Source: Caldilineaceae bacterium bin34
GTDB taxonomy: Bacteria > Chloroflexota > Anaerolineae > Caldilineales > Caldilineaceae
Direction: 5' to 3'
Length of the DNA: 60,792 nucleotides
Assembly: GCA_002238555.1 (NCBI GenBank)
Contig: MPMO01000026.1
Span: 1 to 60,792 of the forward strand
Part shown: positions 35,612 to 43,594 of the stretch, in pieces
How positions within the stretch are numbered: position 1 is the first letter of the stretch
Layout: every line of letters starts with the position of its first letter
Translations under genes and position numbers: made by a program
The notes under the pieces: generated by a model
What the model saw: the letters and a program-made list of their open reading frames with translations, nothing else
The model's database searches: none
What the model was told of the DNA's origin: nothing

Positions 35612-36799
35612 ATGACCGGAGGCCAGCGGGGCTGCCCCGCCGCCGTGCCCCTGACGCAGGGACCTCGCCACCACTTCTTCGGCTACTACGAGATCTGTCC
35701 CTGGAACGCCACCGGGCAGTACCACCTGTGCCTGGAGACGGACTTCCACGACCGGCCGCCGACGGCTCAGGACGAGGCGGTGGTTGGGCTGGTGGAGAAG
35801 GGCTCGACAACCTTCCAGCCGCTCGCCCGCACACAGGCCTTCAACCTGCAGCAGGGGGCCATGCTGCATTGGCTCCCCACCAACCCGGCGCGCGAAATCT
35901 GCTACAACGCGCGGCAGGGGGATCGCCATGTAGCCGTGCGCATGGACATCCACAGCGGCCACACGCAGGTGCTGCCGCGTCCGGTGAGCGGTTTGAGCCA
36001 CAGCGGCATCCTGGCAGCCAGCCTCAACTATGCGCGCCTCGCCGAGATGCGCCCGGTGGTCGGGTACAGGGGGCTGCCGGATGTGTTCCGGGGGCAGGAG
36101 CAGCCCGTGGACGACGGACTGTTCATCCTCAACATGCTGACCGGCGAGGCGGAACTGATCCTGTCCTACGCCCAAATCCGGGATCTGTTTCCGCAGTATC
36201 CCGCCATGGCGACGCATGGTCTCTGGTTCAACCATACCGAGTTCAGTCCGGACGATCGCCGCGTCCTGGCGGTGGTGCGCTGGAACGAGCCGGGGGTTGA
36301 AATCAAGCACACGATGCTGTTTTCGGTGGGCGTCGACGGGCGCGATGTCCGGATGCTGGCGGATCTGGGGGCTTCGCACTTTACTTGGCGGTCCAACCGG
36401 GAGGTGTTCGGTTGGCTGACGTTTGAAGCCGGCGAGTGGTATTACCGGCTGGATACGGATACCGGTGACGTGTCCGCGCCCTTCTGTCCGGACTTGCTGA
36501 CCCGGAACGGGCACTGCAGCTGCAGTGCCGACGGCCGTTGGCTGCTGACCGACGAGCACTGGCCCGAACATCAACAAAAAGGGCTGGTGCTCTTCGACAT
36601 GCGGGACCAGCGACGCGTGGAACTCGGCCGGTATGCGGCACCGGACCGCTTCCGCGGTGAAATCCGCTGCGACCTGCACCCTCGCTTCAACCGCGACCAA
36701 ACAGCCGTAGGCTTCGACTCGGTGCACGAGGGGACGCGGCAGGTGTACGAAGTGGATGTCGCACAATGGACGGCCGATAAGGCGGAGGTAGGCAAGTGA
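35612..36799 (+). CDS. Beta-propeller protein of unknown function (TolB/oligogalacturonate-lyase-like)
   Basis: The 395-residue product begins with the motif RHHFFGYYEICPWN, seen in a group of bacterial proteins annotated only as TolB-like or six-bladed propellers. Repeated blade-like units follow: a strand ending in DG or DD, such as FSPDDRRVLAVVRWN, CSADGRWLLTDEHWP and FNRDQTAVGFDSVHEGTRQVYEVDV. There is no signal peptide. The position between an amidohydrolase and a homocysteine methyltransferase, with overlapping ends, suggests small-molecule metabolism, perhaps of a sugar acid. The catalytic residues of oligogalacturonate lyase cannot be matched with confidence. Confidence 0.7.
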   Translation: MTGGQRGCPAAVPLTQGPRHHFFGYYEICPWNATGQYHLCLETDFHDRPPTAQDEAVVGLVEKGSTTFQPLARTQAFNLQQGAMLHWLPTNPAREICYNARQGDRHVAVRMDIHSGHTQVLPRPVSGLSHSGILAASLNYARLAEMRPVVGYRGLPDVFRGQEQPVDDGLFILNMLTGEAELILSYAQIRDLFPQYPAMATHGLWFNHTEFSPDDRRVLAVVRWNEPGVEIKHTMLFSVGVDGRDVRMLADLGASHFTWRSNREVFGWLTFEAGEWYYRLDTDTGDVSAPFCPDLLTRNGHCSCSADGRWLLTDEHWPEHQQKGLVLFDMRDQRRVELGRYAAPDRFRGEIRCDLHPRFNRDQTAVGFDSVHEGTRQVYEVDVAQWTADKAEVGK

Positions 36800-37698
36800 A
36801 CGGACGGACGGATATTGGCACGGTCCTCGCACGGGCAGCGGACGGCGGCCCGCCGCTGCTGCTGGATGGGGCCACCGGGACCGAACTGGAACGCCGGGGC
36901 GTGGAGATGGTCGACGGCCTGTGGGACGCCCTGGCCACGGGTTCGCGCCCGGACGTGCTGCGGCAGATCCACGCGGACTACCTGCGCGTCGGATCGCAGG
37001 TTGTAATCGCCAACACCTTCGCGACCTCGCGCTATGTGCTGGCGGAGGCGGGCCACGCGGATCAGTTTGAAAGCCTCAACCGCGATGCGGTCCGGCTGGC
37101 CGTGGAGGCCCGCAACGAGGTGCGGCCGTCCGCTTGGGTGGCGGGGTCCATCTCTACTCTGAACTTTGGTGTAGTGCCAACTTCGCTGCCGACGGCGCGC
37201 AAGGACTACCGGGATCAGGCCGAGATCATGGCCGGGGCCGGTGCGGATCTGATCATTCTGGAAATGATGCGGGATGTGGAACTGACCGACGCGGCGGTGG
37301 ATGCGGTCAGGGCTGTCGGTTTGCCCTGCTGGGTCGGCTACAGCGTCGAACTGGATGCCGAAGGGCGGTTGGTCTCCCAGAGCCGGGGCATGCCCCTGCG
37401 GGAGATGTTGGAGAGTCTCGACTTTGTGTCGGTGCAGGCCGTGGGGGTGATGCATTCCCTGGTGGAGCCGACCGGACCCGCCCTGGAGGAAGTGGCCGTC
37501 GTCTGGTCCGGTCCGCGTTTTGCCTATGCCCATTCCGGCGGGTGGTCGATGCCGCACTGGCACTTCGACGACATCATTGCCCCCGACGACTATGCCGAAG
37601 TCGCTGCCACCTGGGTGGCCGGCGGCGTGCAGGCGGTAGGCGGCTGCTGTGGTCTGGGGCCGGAGCACATCCGCGCCCTGGCAAAGGAACTCCTGTAG
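36796..37698 (+). CDS. Homocysteine S-methyltransferase family protein
   Basis: The TIM-barrel begins LLLDGATGTELERRGV and has VIANTFATSRYVL, then the zinc-thiolate motif GGCCG near residue 284 and a distal Cys in the family position is not obvious elsewhere. Members transfer a methyl group from S-methylmethionine, SAM or betaine to homocysteine. The GTG start overlaps the stop of the propeller gene by four bases. A cobalamin-synthesis gene follows after 139 bases; that gap has no B12 riboswitch that I can see, only a short GC hairpin (CCGGCCG...CGGCCGG near 37700). Confidence 0.85.
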   Translation: MNGRTDIGTVLARAADGGPPLLLDGATGTELERRGVEMVDGLWDALATGSRPDVLRQIHADYLRVGSQVVIANTFATSRYVLAEAGHADQFESLNRDAVRLAVEARNEVRPSAWVAGSISTLNFGVVPTSLPTARKDYRDQAEIMAGAGADLIILEMMRDVELTDAAVDAVRAVGLPCWVGYSVELDAEGRLVSQSRGMPLREMLESLDFVSVQAVGVMHSLVEPTGPALEEVAVVWSGPRFAYAHSGGWSMPHWHFDDIIAPDDYAEVAATWVAGGVQAVGGCCGLGPEHIRALAKELL

Positions 37699-38549
37699 CC
37701 CGGCCGGCGGATTGATCGGCCGGCGCCGCCTGTGTCAAGAGGTTAAGGGCTTCGCGGAACCGTCCAGGCCTTGCGGGCATGGTTGCCCCATAGCCTGGCG
37801 CGTGCAATCTCTCCGGCATCGGCAAGGCTGCTGCGATATGGCGCTTCTTGGAAATGCATTGGGACGCGAAGCATTGTTGTTCCTGTTGGCCCTGCAGTTC
37901 CTGACACGGCTGCCCCTGCCGCGGCATCTCGACTATTCCCCGGATCGGCTGGGGGCTGCTCGGCGTTACTTCCCCCTCGTGGGAGTCGTGGTGGGGGGCA
38001 TAGGGGCGCTGGTCTACGGAGCCGCCGTCATCCTGCGTTTGCCCCAGGTGATGGCCGCGCTGCTGGCCACTGCCGCAACCATTTTGGTCACGGGTGCTTT
38101 CCATGAAGACGGACTGGCCGACACTTTCGACGGGCTTGGGGCATTCAGTCGCGAGAGGATGTTGGCGATTATGCAGGACAGCCGGATTGGCGTCTTCGGG
38201 GCCGTGGGGCTCGGAGTGACGTTGGCCCTGAAGGTGGCTGCATTGGTCTCCCTGCCTGTGGCCTTGGCCATGGTTTGCCTGGTGGCCGGCCACGGCCTTT
38301 CCCGCCTCTCCAATGTCGTCGTTGCCGCCACCTCGCCCTATGTTCGCGATTCAGGAGCCGGCAGTCTGCTTGCCGGGCGGCTGGGCTGGGGTGGCACAAG
38401 CCTGGCGGCGGCTACAGGCCTGAGATGTCTGGCCGTGGTGATGATGTTCTCCGTGTCCGGTGCTCTGGCAGGGATTGCCGGGCTGGCACTGGGGCACTTG
38501 GCCATGCGCAGCCTGTATGAGAAAGGGGATTATATACCTGTGTACCACG

Positions 38550-38569
38550 CCGGACCTATTGGGGTCCGG
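38550..38569. repeat. Right-end hairpin of TnpB element B
   Basis: CCGGACC (38550-38556) and GGTCCGG (38563-38569) form a perfect 7-base stem with a 6-base loop, 25 bases inside the right end. Subterminal hairpins at this place are recognised by TnpA in IS200/IS605 elements and, in TnpB elements, lie in or beside the guide-RNA scaffold. Confidence 0.65.
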
Positions 38570-40043
38570 GCAGTGACGTTGGCATATCCGGTTCGCGTAT
38601 CATTGGGGTTGGCTTGATGCCAAACGCCCCTCCACGCGCAGAAGCCCCTTCCCCTCGGGCCTGTCGGATCAGGGGGCGGCCCCTGTCCAGAATGTTGATG
38701 GCGGCGTTGCGGTCTGCATTCGCAGTGTGTCCGCAGGCCATGCATTTGAATGTAGCCTGTGTCTTCCGATTCTCCTTGCCGACATGTCCGCAGGCCGCGC
38801 AGGTCTGCGAGGTGTAGGCCGGATCCACCTTCACCACCAAGCCAGCCTTGTAGTCCAGGTTGCGTTCCAACCGCCCCCAGCCGGAGGCCAATATCTCCCG
38901 GTTGAGTCCGGACTTGGCCTTCACGTTCGTGCCGGGCTTCTCGACTGTGCCCTTCGCACTCTGCGTCATGGCCTGGACGTTCAGATCCTCGACCACCACG
39001 GCGTGCGCCGTGTCCGCCATCTGCCGGCTGTGCTGGTGGGCAGCGTTCTCCCGCCGTCGCCTCTTCTTGCGGTGCAGCTTGCGTAGTTGGCCGCAGATGC
39101 GTCGGCCGCGGTTGGACATGGGTTGCCCTGACTGCCTTGATCGCTCCCGTGCCTTGGCCGCCTTGCGCTGCTTGCGCTTGATGTTGGCGTCCAGATTGGT
39201 TGTGTCCGGCTGTTCATACACCGCACCTGCGCTGTCCGTGGCCTGCCGGACATTGCGGTCCACACCCAACTCGCCGTCCCCGGCGGCCGGTTTCAAACGC
39301 GCTGTCGGCACCGCGTAGGCAACGGTTGCATACCACTTCGGATGCCGGTCCGTGCCTTCCTTCAACAGCCGCACGGTCTTGGGCGCGCACCCCCGGTACG
39401 GAAAATTGCGACCGCGCTCCAGCCGCACCCACCCCATCCGGGGCAGGCGCAACCGATCGCCGTCCATCCTCACATGGTCCGGAATGGTGAAGCCGTCGGG
39501 CTTGCGTCCCTGCCGGCCCTTCCGGCGCGGGAAATACTGGGGCTTGCCGTCGGACTTCCGCCGGGGCAGGAACTTGCCATCCGCCTTGGCCTCGGCGTGC
39601 GCCTTGTGGAAACGCCGGTAGGCCGCGTCCAAATACTTCAACACATGACGGACGGGGGCACTGGGCAGATCGCGCAGCCAGGACAGATCCTGATCCGCGT
39701 AAACTGCGCCTTCGGGCGATGCCAGGAAAGCCTGGAACTCGCGGTCGTACTTCCCGCTGCGGATCATCGCGAACCGCTTGTACATGGACTGCCAAGTCCG
39801 GCTGGGGTCCACAAGCAGTGGCCGCTGCGCCTCCGGGAAGTCGGTCCACCGCCCGTAGCCCCGGGCCTTGCGGGCCATCCGGTAGCGCCAGTCGTTGTTC
39901 GCCAGGAACAGATTCCAGACGAAGCGGTTGGCACCCGCCGTCTGCGCACACAACTCCGCCTGCCGACGGCTGTCAAAACGCACCCGGTACCGCTCGCTGC
40001 GGATTGCGGTCGGGATCGGAGGTGTAGAATGGGAGTTGGACAT
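38556..40043 (-). CDS. tnpB: TnpB RNA-guided nuclease, complete
   Basis: The 495-residue protein starts MSNSHSTPPI at 40043; the longer frame to 40247 runs through cobS sequence and the element end. RuvC catalytic residues are Asp 262 (LGVDRN), Glu 352 (VVVEDLN) and Asp 444 (NADRNAAIN). The zinc ribbon uses Cys 415, 418, 434 and 437. TnpB cuts DNA matching the guide copied from the element right end next to a short target motif, which keeps the element in the population. The last residues (MIREPDMPTSLPGPQ) are read from the right-end scaffold, and the first of these, REPDM, is shared with copy A. All motifs are intact. Confidence 0.92.
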   Translation of the reverse strand: MSNSHSTPPIPTAIRSERYRVRFDSRRQAELCAQTAGANRFVWNLFLANNDWRYRMARKARGYGRWTDFPEAQRPLLVDPSRTWQSMYKRFAMIRSGKYDREFQAFLASPEGAVYADQDLSWLRDLPSAPVRHVLKYLDAAYRRFHKAHAEAKADGKFLPRRKSDGKPQYFPRRKGRQGRKPDGFTIPDHVRMDGDRLRLPRMGWVRLERGRNFPYRGCAPKTVRLLKEGTDRHPKWYATVAYAVPTARLKPAAGDGELGVDRNVRQATDSAGAVYEQPDTTNLDANIKRKQRKAAKARERSRQSGQPMSNRGRRICGQLRKLHRKKRRRRENAAHQHSRQMADTAHAVVVEDLNVQAMTQSAKGTVEKPGTNVKAKSGLNREILASGWGRLERNLDYKAGLVVKVDPAYTSQTCAACGHVGKENRKTQATFKCMACGHTANADRNAAINILDRGRPLIRQARGEGASARGGAFGIKPTPMIREPDMPTSLPGPQ

Positions 40044-40073
40044 CCTGGTTGCGTCTTCAACCGGCGTTGTCAA

Positions 40074-40109
40074 GGAGGTCGTGCAGTGCTGATAACACTC
40101 ATGACCTCC
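40074..40109. repeat. Left-end imperfect palindrome of TnpB element B
   Basis: GGAGGTC (40074-40080) pairs with GACCTCC (40103-40109); inside, AGTG and CACT pair around CTGATAA. The structure lies about 45 bases from the left end, between it and tnpB, as expected for an IS200/IS605 left-end hairpin. Confidence 0.6.
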
Positions 40110-40240
40110 ACCATGATAGCACGTCCGTGTAGTGCACAAATATATAATCCCCGTGAGAAACGTTTGGAAGGGCATACCGGCGATACGCAGGGGGCTGTTC
40201 AGCAATGGAGCGAACTGGGTTTCTATCTGAGGGTAGTGAC

Positions 40241-40757
40241 GTGGCACTCACACTAGATTCGGCATACGCGGCCCGCAGTCAAACCCGGCATTTGCTACGG
40301 ACGCACCGATCTGGCTCTGGCCCCCACGTTCGCGGAAGAAGCTGCGGCCGTCCTGGCCCGGCTGGAACCGGCGGCGGCACTGGTGTCAAGTCCCCTTGGC
40401 CGCTGTCGTGCCCTGGCCGAACTGATCGGGTCCGCCTTTCACCTTCAGCCTGCCTACGACCATCGCCTGCAGGAAATGGATTTCGGTGCATGGGAAGGAC
40501 AGGACTGGAACGACATCCCGCGCATGGAGCTTGACGCGTGGGCTGCCGACTTTCTGCATGCCCGACCGCACGGCGGGGAGAGTGTCCATGCCTTTGCGGC
40601 ACGCGTCCATGAGTTTCTGGCCGAACTGCGCAAGGACGGTGTTTCCCGTCTGGTGGTCACCCATGCAGGCGTGATCAAGGCATCCACTGTGGACAAAGGC
40701 GCCGACTTCGCAGCTTTTGAGAACTCTGTTGCATATGGCGGGATGCTGAGAATCTGA
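40241..40757 (+). CDS. cobC: CobC-like histidine phosphatase (alpha-ribazole phosphatase), frameshifted near start
   Basis: The main frame reads RHTRPAVKPGICYGRTDLAL, the RHG catalytic motif of the phosphoglycerate-mutase superfamily in its CobC form, then LVSSPLGRCRALAELIG, QEMDFGAWEGQDWND, HGGESVHAF and VVTHAGVIKA. In the expected position a GTG at 40241 opens MALTL, but one extra G at about 40256 separates it from IRHTRPAV. Removing that base joins them and still leaves cobS a stop codon (TAA). CobC removes the phosphate from alpha-ribazole phosphate for CobS, so the two genes were coupled by overlap. With the extra base the gene lacks a proper start. Confidence 0.72.
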
Positions 40758-40799
40758 CGTTCCGGTTCACACCTGTTCCTCAAAACCGTGGGGGTTTTG

Positions 40800-41310
40800 G
40801 GTACTTCACTCTCGGTTGACAGGGACAGGTTTGTACGTCCCTGCAACTCGAGTCCGGGTGGAGCAGTTCCCACTGTTGCCCTGATTCTCTCCGCGAGCAG
40901 GGCCTTGACCTCCCGATAGGGCGTCCACAACGCACTCCCGTCGTCACGGAGGCGGTCGCGGATGTTACAGGCGGCACTGGCGTCCGCGTCCACCACAACC
41001 TCGTCAACCCAGTAGGGCCGGTCCCCTTGACGCGTGCCCTGCCACAGGCCCATCCGGGAGACCGTTTGCGAAGTGCAGGCCGGGTTGACCAATGCCAACG
41101 CAGAACCTCTGCGTCGAGATATCGAGGTTGGGATGTCGGCCATTTTGCTCTTGACCCAACTGTTCAGTCTGCTCTTGGTCTTCCTGTGGCGGCCCTTGGC
41201 GGCCTTCAGGCGGTCGCGCGGCCTCTCATAGCGGAGATCCGGTGGGGACTCCGGCATCAGTGGCGGGTGTTGTGCATTACTGCAGCCACACAAACTGCAT
41301 GAAGTGCAAC
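40800..41310 (-). pseudogene. TnpB-like C-terminal relic of another family
   Basis: The minus frame contains SALALVNPACTSQTVSRMGL, then DADASAACNIRDRL and TPYREVKALLAERI, which match the end of IS605-type TnpB proteins (VNPAYTSQxCSxCG...DADxNAAxNI). The zinc cysteines have changed (QTVSRMG and YWVDEVV), so the protein is dead. It differs from copies A and B and so records another element family. The adjoining bases to 41480 show no gene. Confidence 0.6.
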
Positions 41311-41489
41311 GGCACATTGATCAGAGATGTGGTCGAGCAGTCCCTGTGCCCGATGAAGTCGAAGGTGCAAAGCCCGTGTGCGGATCCGCCTGGTCATGGA
41401 CACTCTGAACCTCGCCATCCTTACAGAGCATCGTCGCTCGCCTTCTGTCAGGTTTCCTGTCATCAATCGCGATATTGCCCATGTCGACC

Positions 41490-41517
41490 TTGACAGTGAC
41501 AGGTTTCGTGCTAGCCT
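41490..41517 (+). promoter_or_regulatory. Promoter of the QueC-like module
   Basis: TTGACA (41490-41495), 16 bases, TAGCCT (41512-41517) with TGC directly before the -10, 75 bases upstream of the first gene. The downstream genes run in one direction with short gaps, so this is probably the module promoter. Confidence 0.6.
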
Positions 41518-41591
41518 ATGTTCATTGCATGCGGATAGTGACCGGGCGTGGAGCGCTCGGGGCGATCAGGAGGCGGTAAGAGAAGGACGGT

Positions 41592-42224
41592 ATGACCGAG
41601 CGAGACAAGTACGAAAGGCAAGTAGACCGCGAGTGGGTGGACGCGCTAAACCTTGCTCGGGCCCAAGCTCCGGTGGACGAAGTAGCGGACGAAGCGATTC
41701 AGTGCCTGACCAAAGCCCAAAACAAAGCTGGCTGGATCCCGTGTCTTGAAGGCATTTTTGACACTGTCGAAAGCCCTGTGTCAGCCAATATGCAACTTGC
41801 TGCGCTGGATCGCCTCGCAGATGCCCACCATCGCGACAAGCACACCGTGGTGGCCACTGATGAAGCAAAGCGGATGTGCTTGGAACAAGCGCTGTTTCCA
41901 GGTAGACAAGAACTCCCGCCATCACGTGAAGAGATTTGTCGCCGAATCCTCAACGCGTTGATGGAAACATGTTGCTTCGCGACGGCGCGAGTGGCGATGA
42001 TGGCGGAAGGCCTGTTCAGGTCTCCTCGTGAGGCTGATGAGTGGAGATCAGAGTTGCGCACGGCCTGCGATGACCGATTGGGATCGCTGATACGACCTCT
42101 ATCGGAGGATCCGAGCTTGGCGCGGTTGCCAGTGCCGAAACGCTCACGCAATAGAAAACCGACTGCCGATCTCATCCGCGAACCGCTTGTCGTACTGGAT
42201 GACCAATCCTTGCGCGAAGGATGA
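41592..42224 (+). CDS. Unknown protein, first gene of the QueC-like module
   Basis: The 210-residue product is charged and predicted mostly helical (WVDALNLARAQAPVDEVADEAIQCL, MEQ-free, then RICRRILNALMETCCFATARVAMMAEGLF-like stretches), with a basic C-terminal segment (PVPKRSRNRKPT). I find no catalytic motif and do not recognise a family. GGCGGTAAGAGAAGG precedes the ATG. The stop lies five bases before the start of the QueC-like gene, so the two are expressed together. In Qat defence systems an uncharacterised protein (QatB) accompanies the QueC-like QatC; a similar partner role is possible here but sequence similarity is not shown. Confidence 0.62.
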   Translation: MTERDKYERQVDREWVDALNLARAQAPVDEVADEAIQCLTKAQNKAGWIPCLEGIFDTVESPVSANMQLAALDRLADAHHRDKHTVVATDEAKRMCLEQALFPGRQELPPSREEICRRILNALMETCCFATARVAMMAEGLFRSPREADEWRSELRTACDDRLGSLIRPLSEDPSLARLPVPKRSRNRKPTADLIREPLVVLDDQSLREG

Positions 42225-42228
42225 CATC

Positions 42229-43569
42229 ATGAATCGTAGTGAATGTATTCGTTTCGACTTTACTCCTGACGGCAGCCATGCCGACATCCCCCGCCTGAAT
42301 CAGGCTGACATGTCCAGGCAGTTACTCGGCACCTGCGGTCTGCAGTGGACTGAGTTGCTGAACATTGTCATGTGCATCTACGTTGCCGACAGGCTCTGTC
42401 CTCGCAGTCACCGTGGCCTTGCCACCGGCCAAAGGGCTATTCAAGTCAAGATCCCGGTCACCGATTCTCTCCACTGGAGGCGGAGTGAAGTCCAATCAGC
42501 ACTGTCCGAGTTGGTGTGTTGGGCAACGGGCGATCTCTGGGACTTCATCTTCATTGACGTACAGCCTTCGAGCCAGATTCGAGAAACCGCGTTCCCGTTC
42601 GGACCGTTGCATGATTCGAGTGCCAGCGCGGCAGCGTTGTATAGCGGAGGGTTGGATTCCCTTGCCGGGTTGTGCATGCAGCTGGAAGCGTCGCCGGCAA
42701 CTGGCCCTGTGCTGGTCTCCGGGTTCACTACCGGCTATTTGCTCAGCCTTCAACGTCGGCAACTCGACGGCATCAAGGATGCCGTGGGCCGCAAACTTGA
42801 CCGACCGATACCAAACATCGTCCACCTTCCCTTTTCTTTCGGGATGAAGAACACCACGCAGCGAGAGAAGAGCCAACGTTCGCGTGCTCTGGTGTTTCTG
42901 ACGTTTGGGGCCACAGTGGCCGCGTCCTTGGGGTTGCAGAAACTGGAGGTGTACGAGAACGGGATTGGTGCACTGAACCTTCCATTGAATGCGACCCAGT
43001 CTGGGGTTGACAACTACCGTGGCGTCCATCCGCATACGCTCCTGTTGTTCGAACGCCTTCTGAAGGTTGCACTCGACGTGGACTTACAGATTGAAAATCC
43101 TTGTTTGTTCATGACCAAAGGGGATATGTGCAAGTCAATTGCATCCATCAAGGCAGGAGACTCGGTCGGGGACACAGTTACGTGCGACAGTTTTCCGCTG
43201 CGGTTGCCCAATGGTGTCACTCACTGTGGACACTGTACTTCCTGCATTCTGCGTCGTCTATCGCTTCGGGCTGCAGGATTGGTGCCATTCGATAACCACG
43301 CACAATATCAACACGACATCTTCGGTGAATATCAAAGGTTGGATCAGCGATCCAAGTTCGACACTCATCTGGTGCGACAACAGGCTTGGACTTTCACCAA
43401 GATCATAAACGACGAACATCCCGGTGCAGCTGCATGTTCGCAGTTCCCCGACTTGTACATGACCTTGACCGAGCTGTCAGTCAGGCTTGGAGAATCATCA
43501 TCGGACATCACCGCACACCTAGTTGATCTGTTGTCAGCGTATGTCGCCGAGTGCGACCAGTATCTGTAA
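42229..43569 (+). CDS. QueC-like enzyme (QatC/Cap9-type) in a putative defence module
   Basis: QueC makes preQ0 from carboxy-deazaguanine with ATP; QueC-like proteins also occur in Qat (QatC) and type IV CBASS (Cap9) defence systems. This 446-residue protein has the ATP-pyrophosphatase P-loop ALYSGGLDSLAG (139-144), the motif EVYENGIGALNLP (240-252) in which QatC-like proteins resemble each other, and a zinc site of Cys 319, 333, 336 and 339 (HCGHCTSC). The N-terminal 130 residues are not found in QueC itself. No queD, queE or queF genes are nearby, so queuosine synthesis is unlikely. I chose ATG 42229 with AAGGA 7 bases upstream. Confidence 0.85.
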   Translation: MNRSECIRFDFTPDGSHADIPRLNQADMSRQLLGTCGLQWTELLNIVMCIYVADRLCPRSHRGLATGQRAIQVKIPVTDSLHWRRSEVQSALSELVCWATGDLWDFIFIDVQPSSQIRETAFPFGPLHDSSASAAALYSGGLDSLAGLCMQLEASPATGPVLVSGFTTGYLLSLQRRQLDGIKDAVGRKLDRPIPNIVHLPFSFGMKNTTQREKSQRSRALVFLTFGATVAASLGLQKLEVYENGIGALNLPLNATQSGVDNYRGVHPHTLLLFERLLKVALDVDLQIENPCLFMTKGDMCKSIASIKAGDSVGDTVTCDSFPLRLPNGVTHCGHCTSCILRRLSLRAAGLVPFDNHAQYQHDIFGEYQRLDQRSKFDTHLVRQQAWTFTKIINDEHPGAAACSQFPDLYMTLTELSVRLGESSSDITAHLVDLLSAYVAECDQYL

Positions 43570-43594
43570 TCCATCAAACCCTGGGAGTACATCC

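Larger units (their letters stand above)
38525..40153 (-). mobile_element. Complete solo-TnpB element, copy B, inserted in cobS
   Basis: The ends are fixed by the split cobS gene. On the minus strand the element starts GGGGATTATATA (40153-40142) and ends TATATAATCCCC (38536-38525), so the terminal 12 bases are inverted copies. TGAGAAA flanks it on both sides (38518-38524 and 40154-40160). In IS200/IS605 logic the left copy on the minus strand, TTTCTCA, is the target cleavage site and the right copy is its counterpart at the right end. A subterminal palindrome lies near each end. Only tnpB is present; no TnpA transposase gene, so movement would need one in trans. Confidence 0.85.
37838..40256 (+). 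pseudogene. cobS: Cobalamin synthase gene split by a TnpB element
   Basis: CobS joins adenosylcobinamide-GDP with alpha-ribazole in the last steps of cobalamin synthesis; it is an integral membrane protein. The 5' part (37838-38524) encodes 229 residues with FHEDGLADTFDG at 88-99 and SRIGVFGAVGL. The expected C-terminal RxxGGxTGDxxGA segment is missing there and found instead at 40161-40253 as RLEGHTGDTQGAVQQWSELG. Between lie 1629 bases of TnpB element plus a repeat of TGAGAAA. Joining at that repeat gives MRSLYEKRLEGHTGD in frame, a normal 260-residue CobS. As it stands the 5' part runs into the element and ends at 38617, without the C-terminal motif, so it is likely inactive. Confidence 0.88.

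Noticed and set aside
37699..37837. Possible cobalamin riboswitch before cobS
   Set aside because: No B12-box-like sequence or long conserved fold is visible; only a short GC hairpin.
42229..43569. Queuosine biosynthesis queC
   Set aside because: The N-terminal extension, the ENGIGALNLP motif and the absence of queD, queE and queF fit the defence-associated QueC-like branch better.
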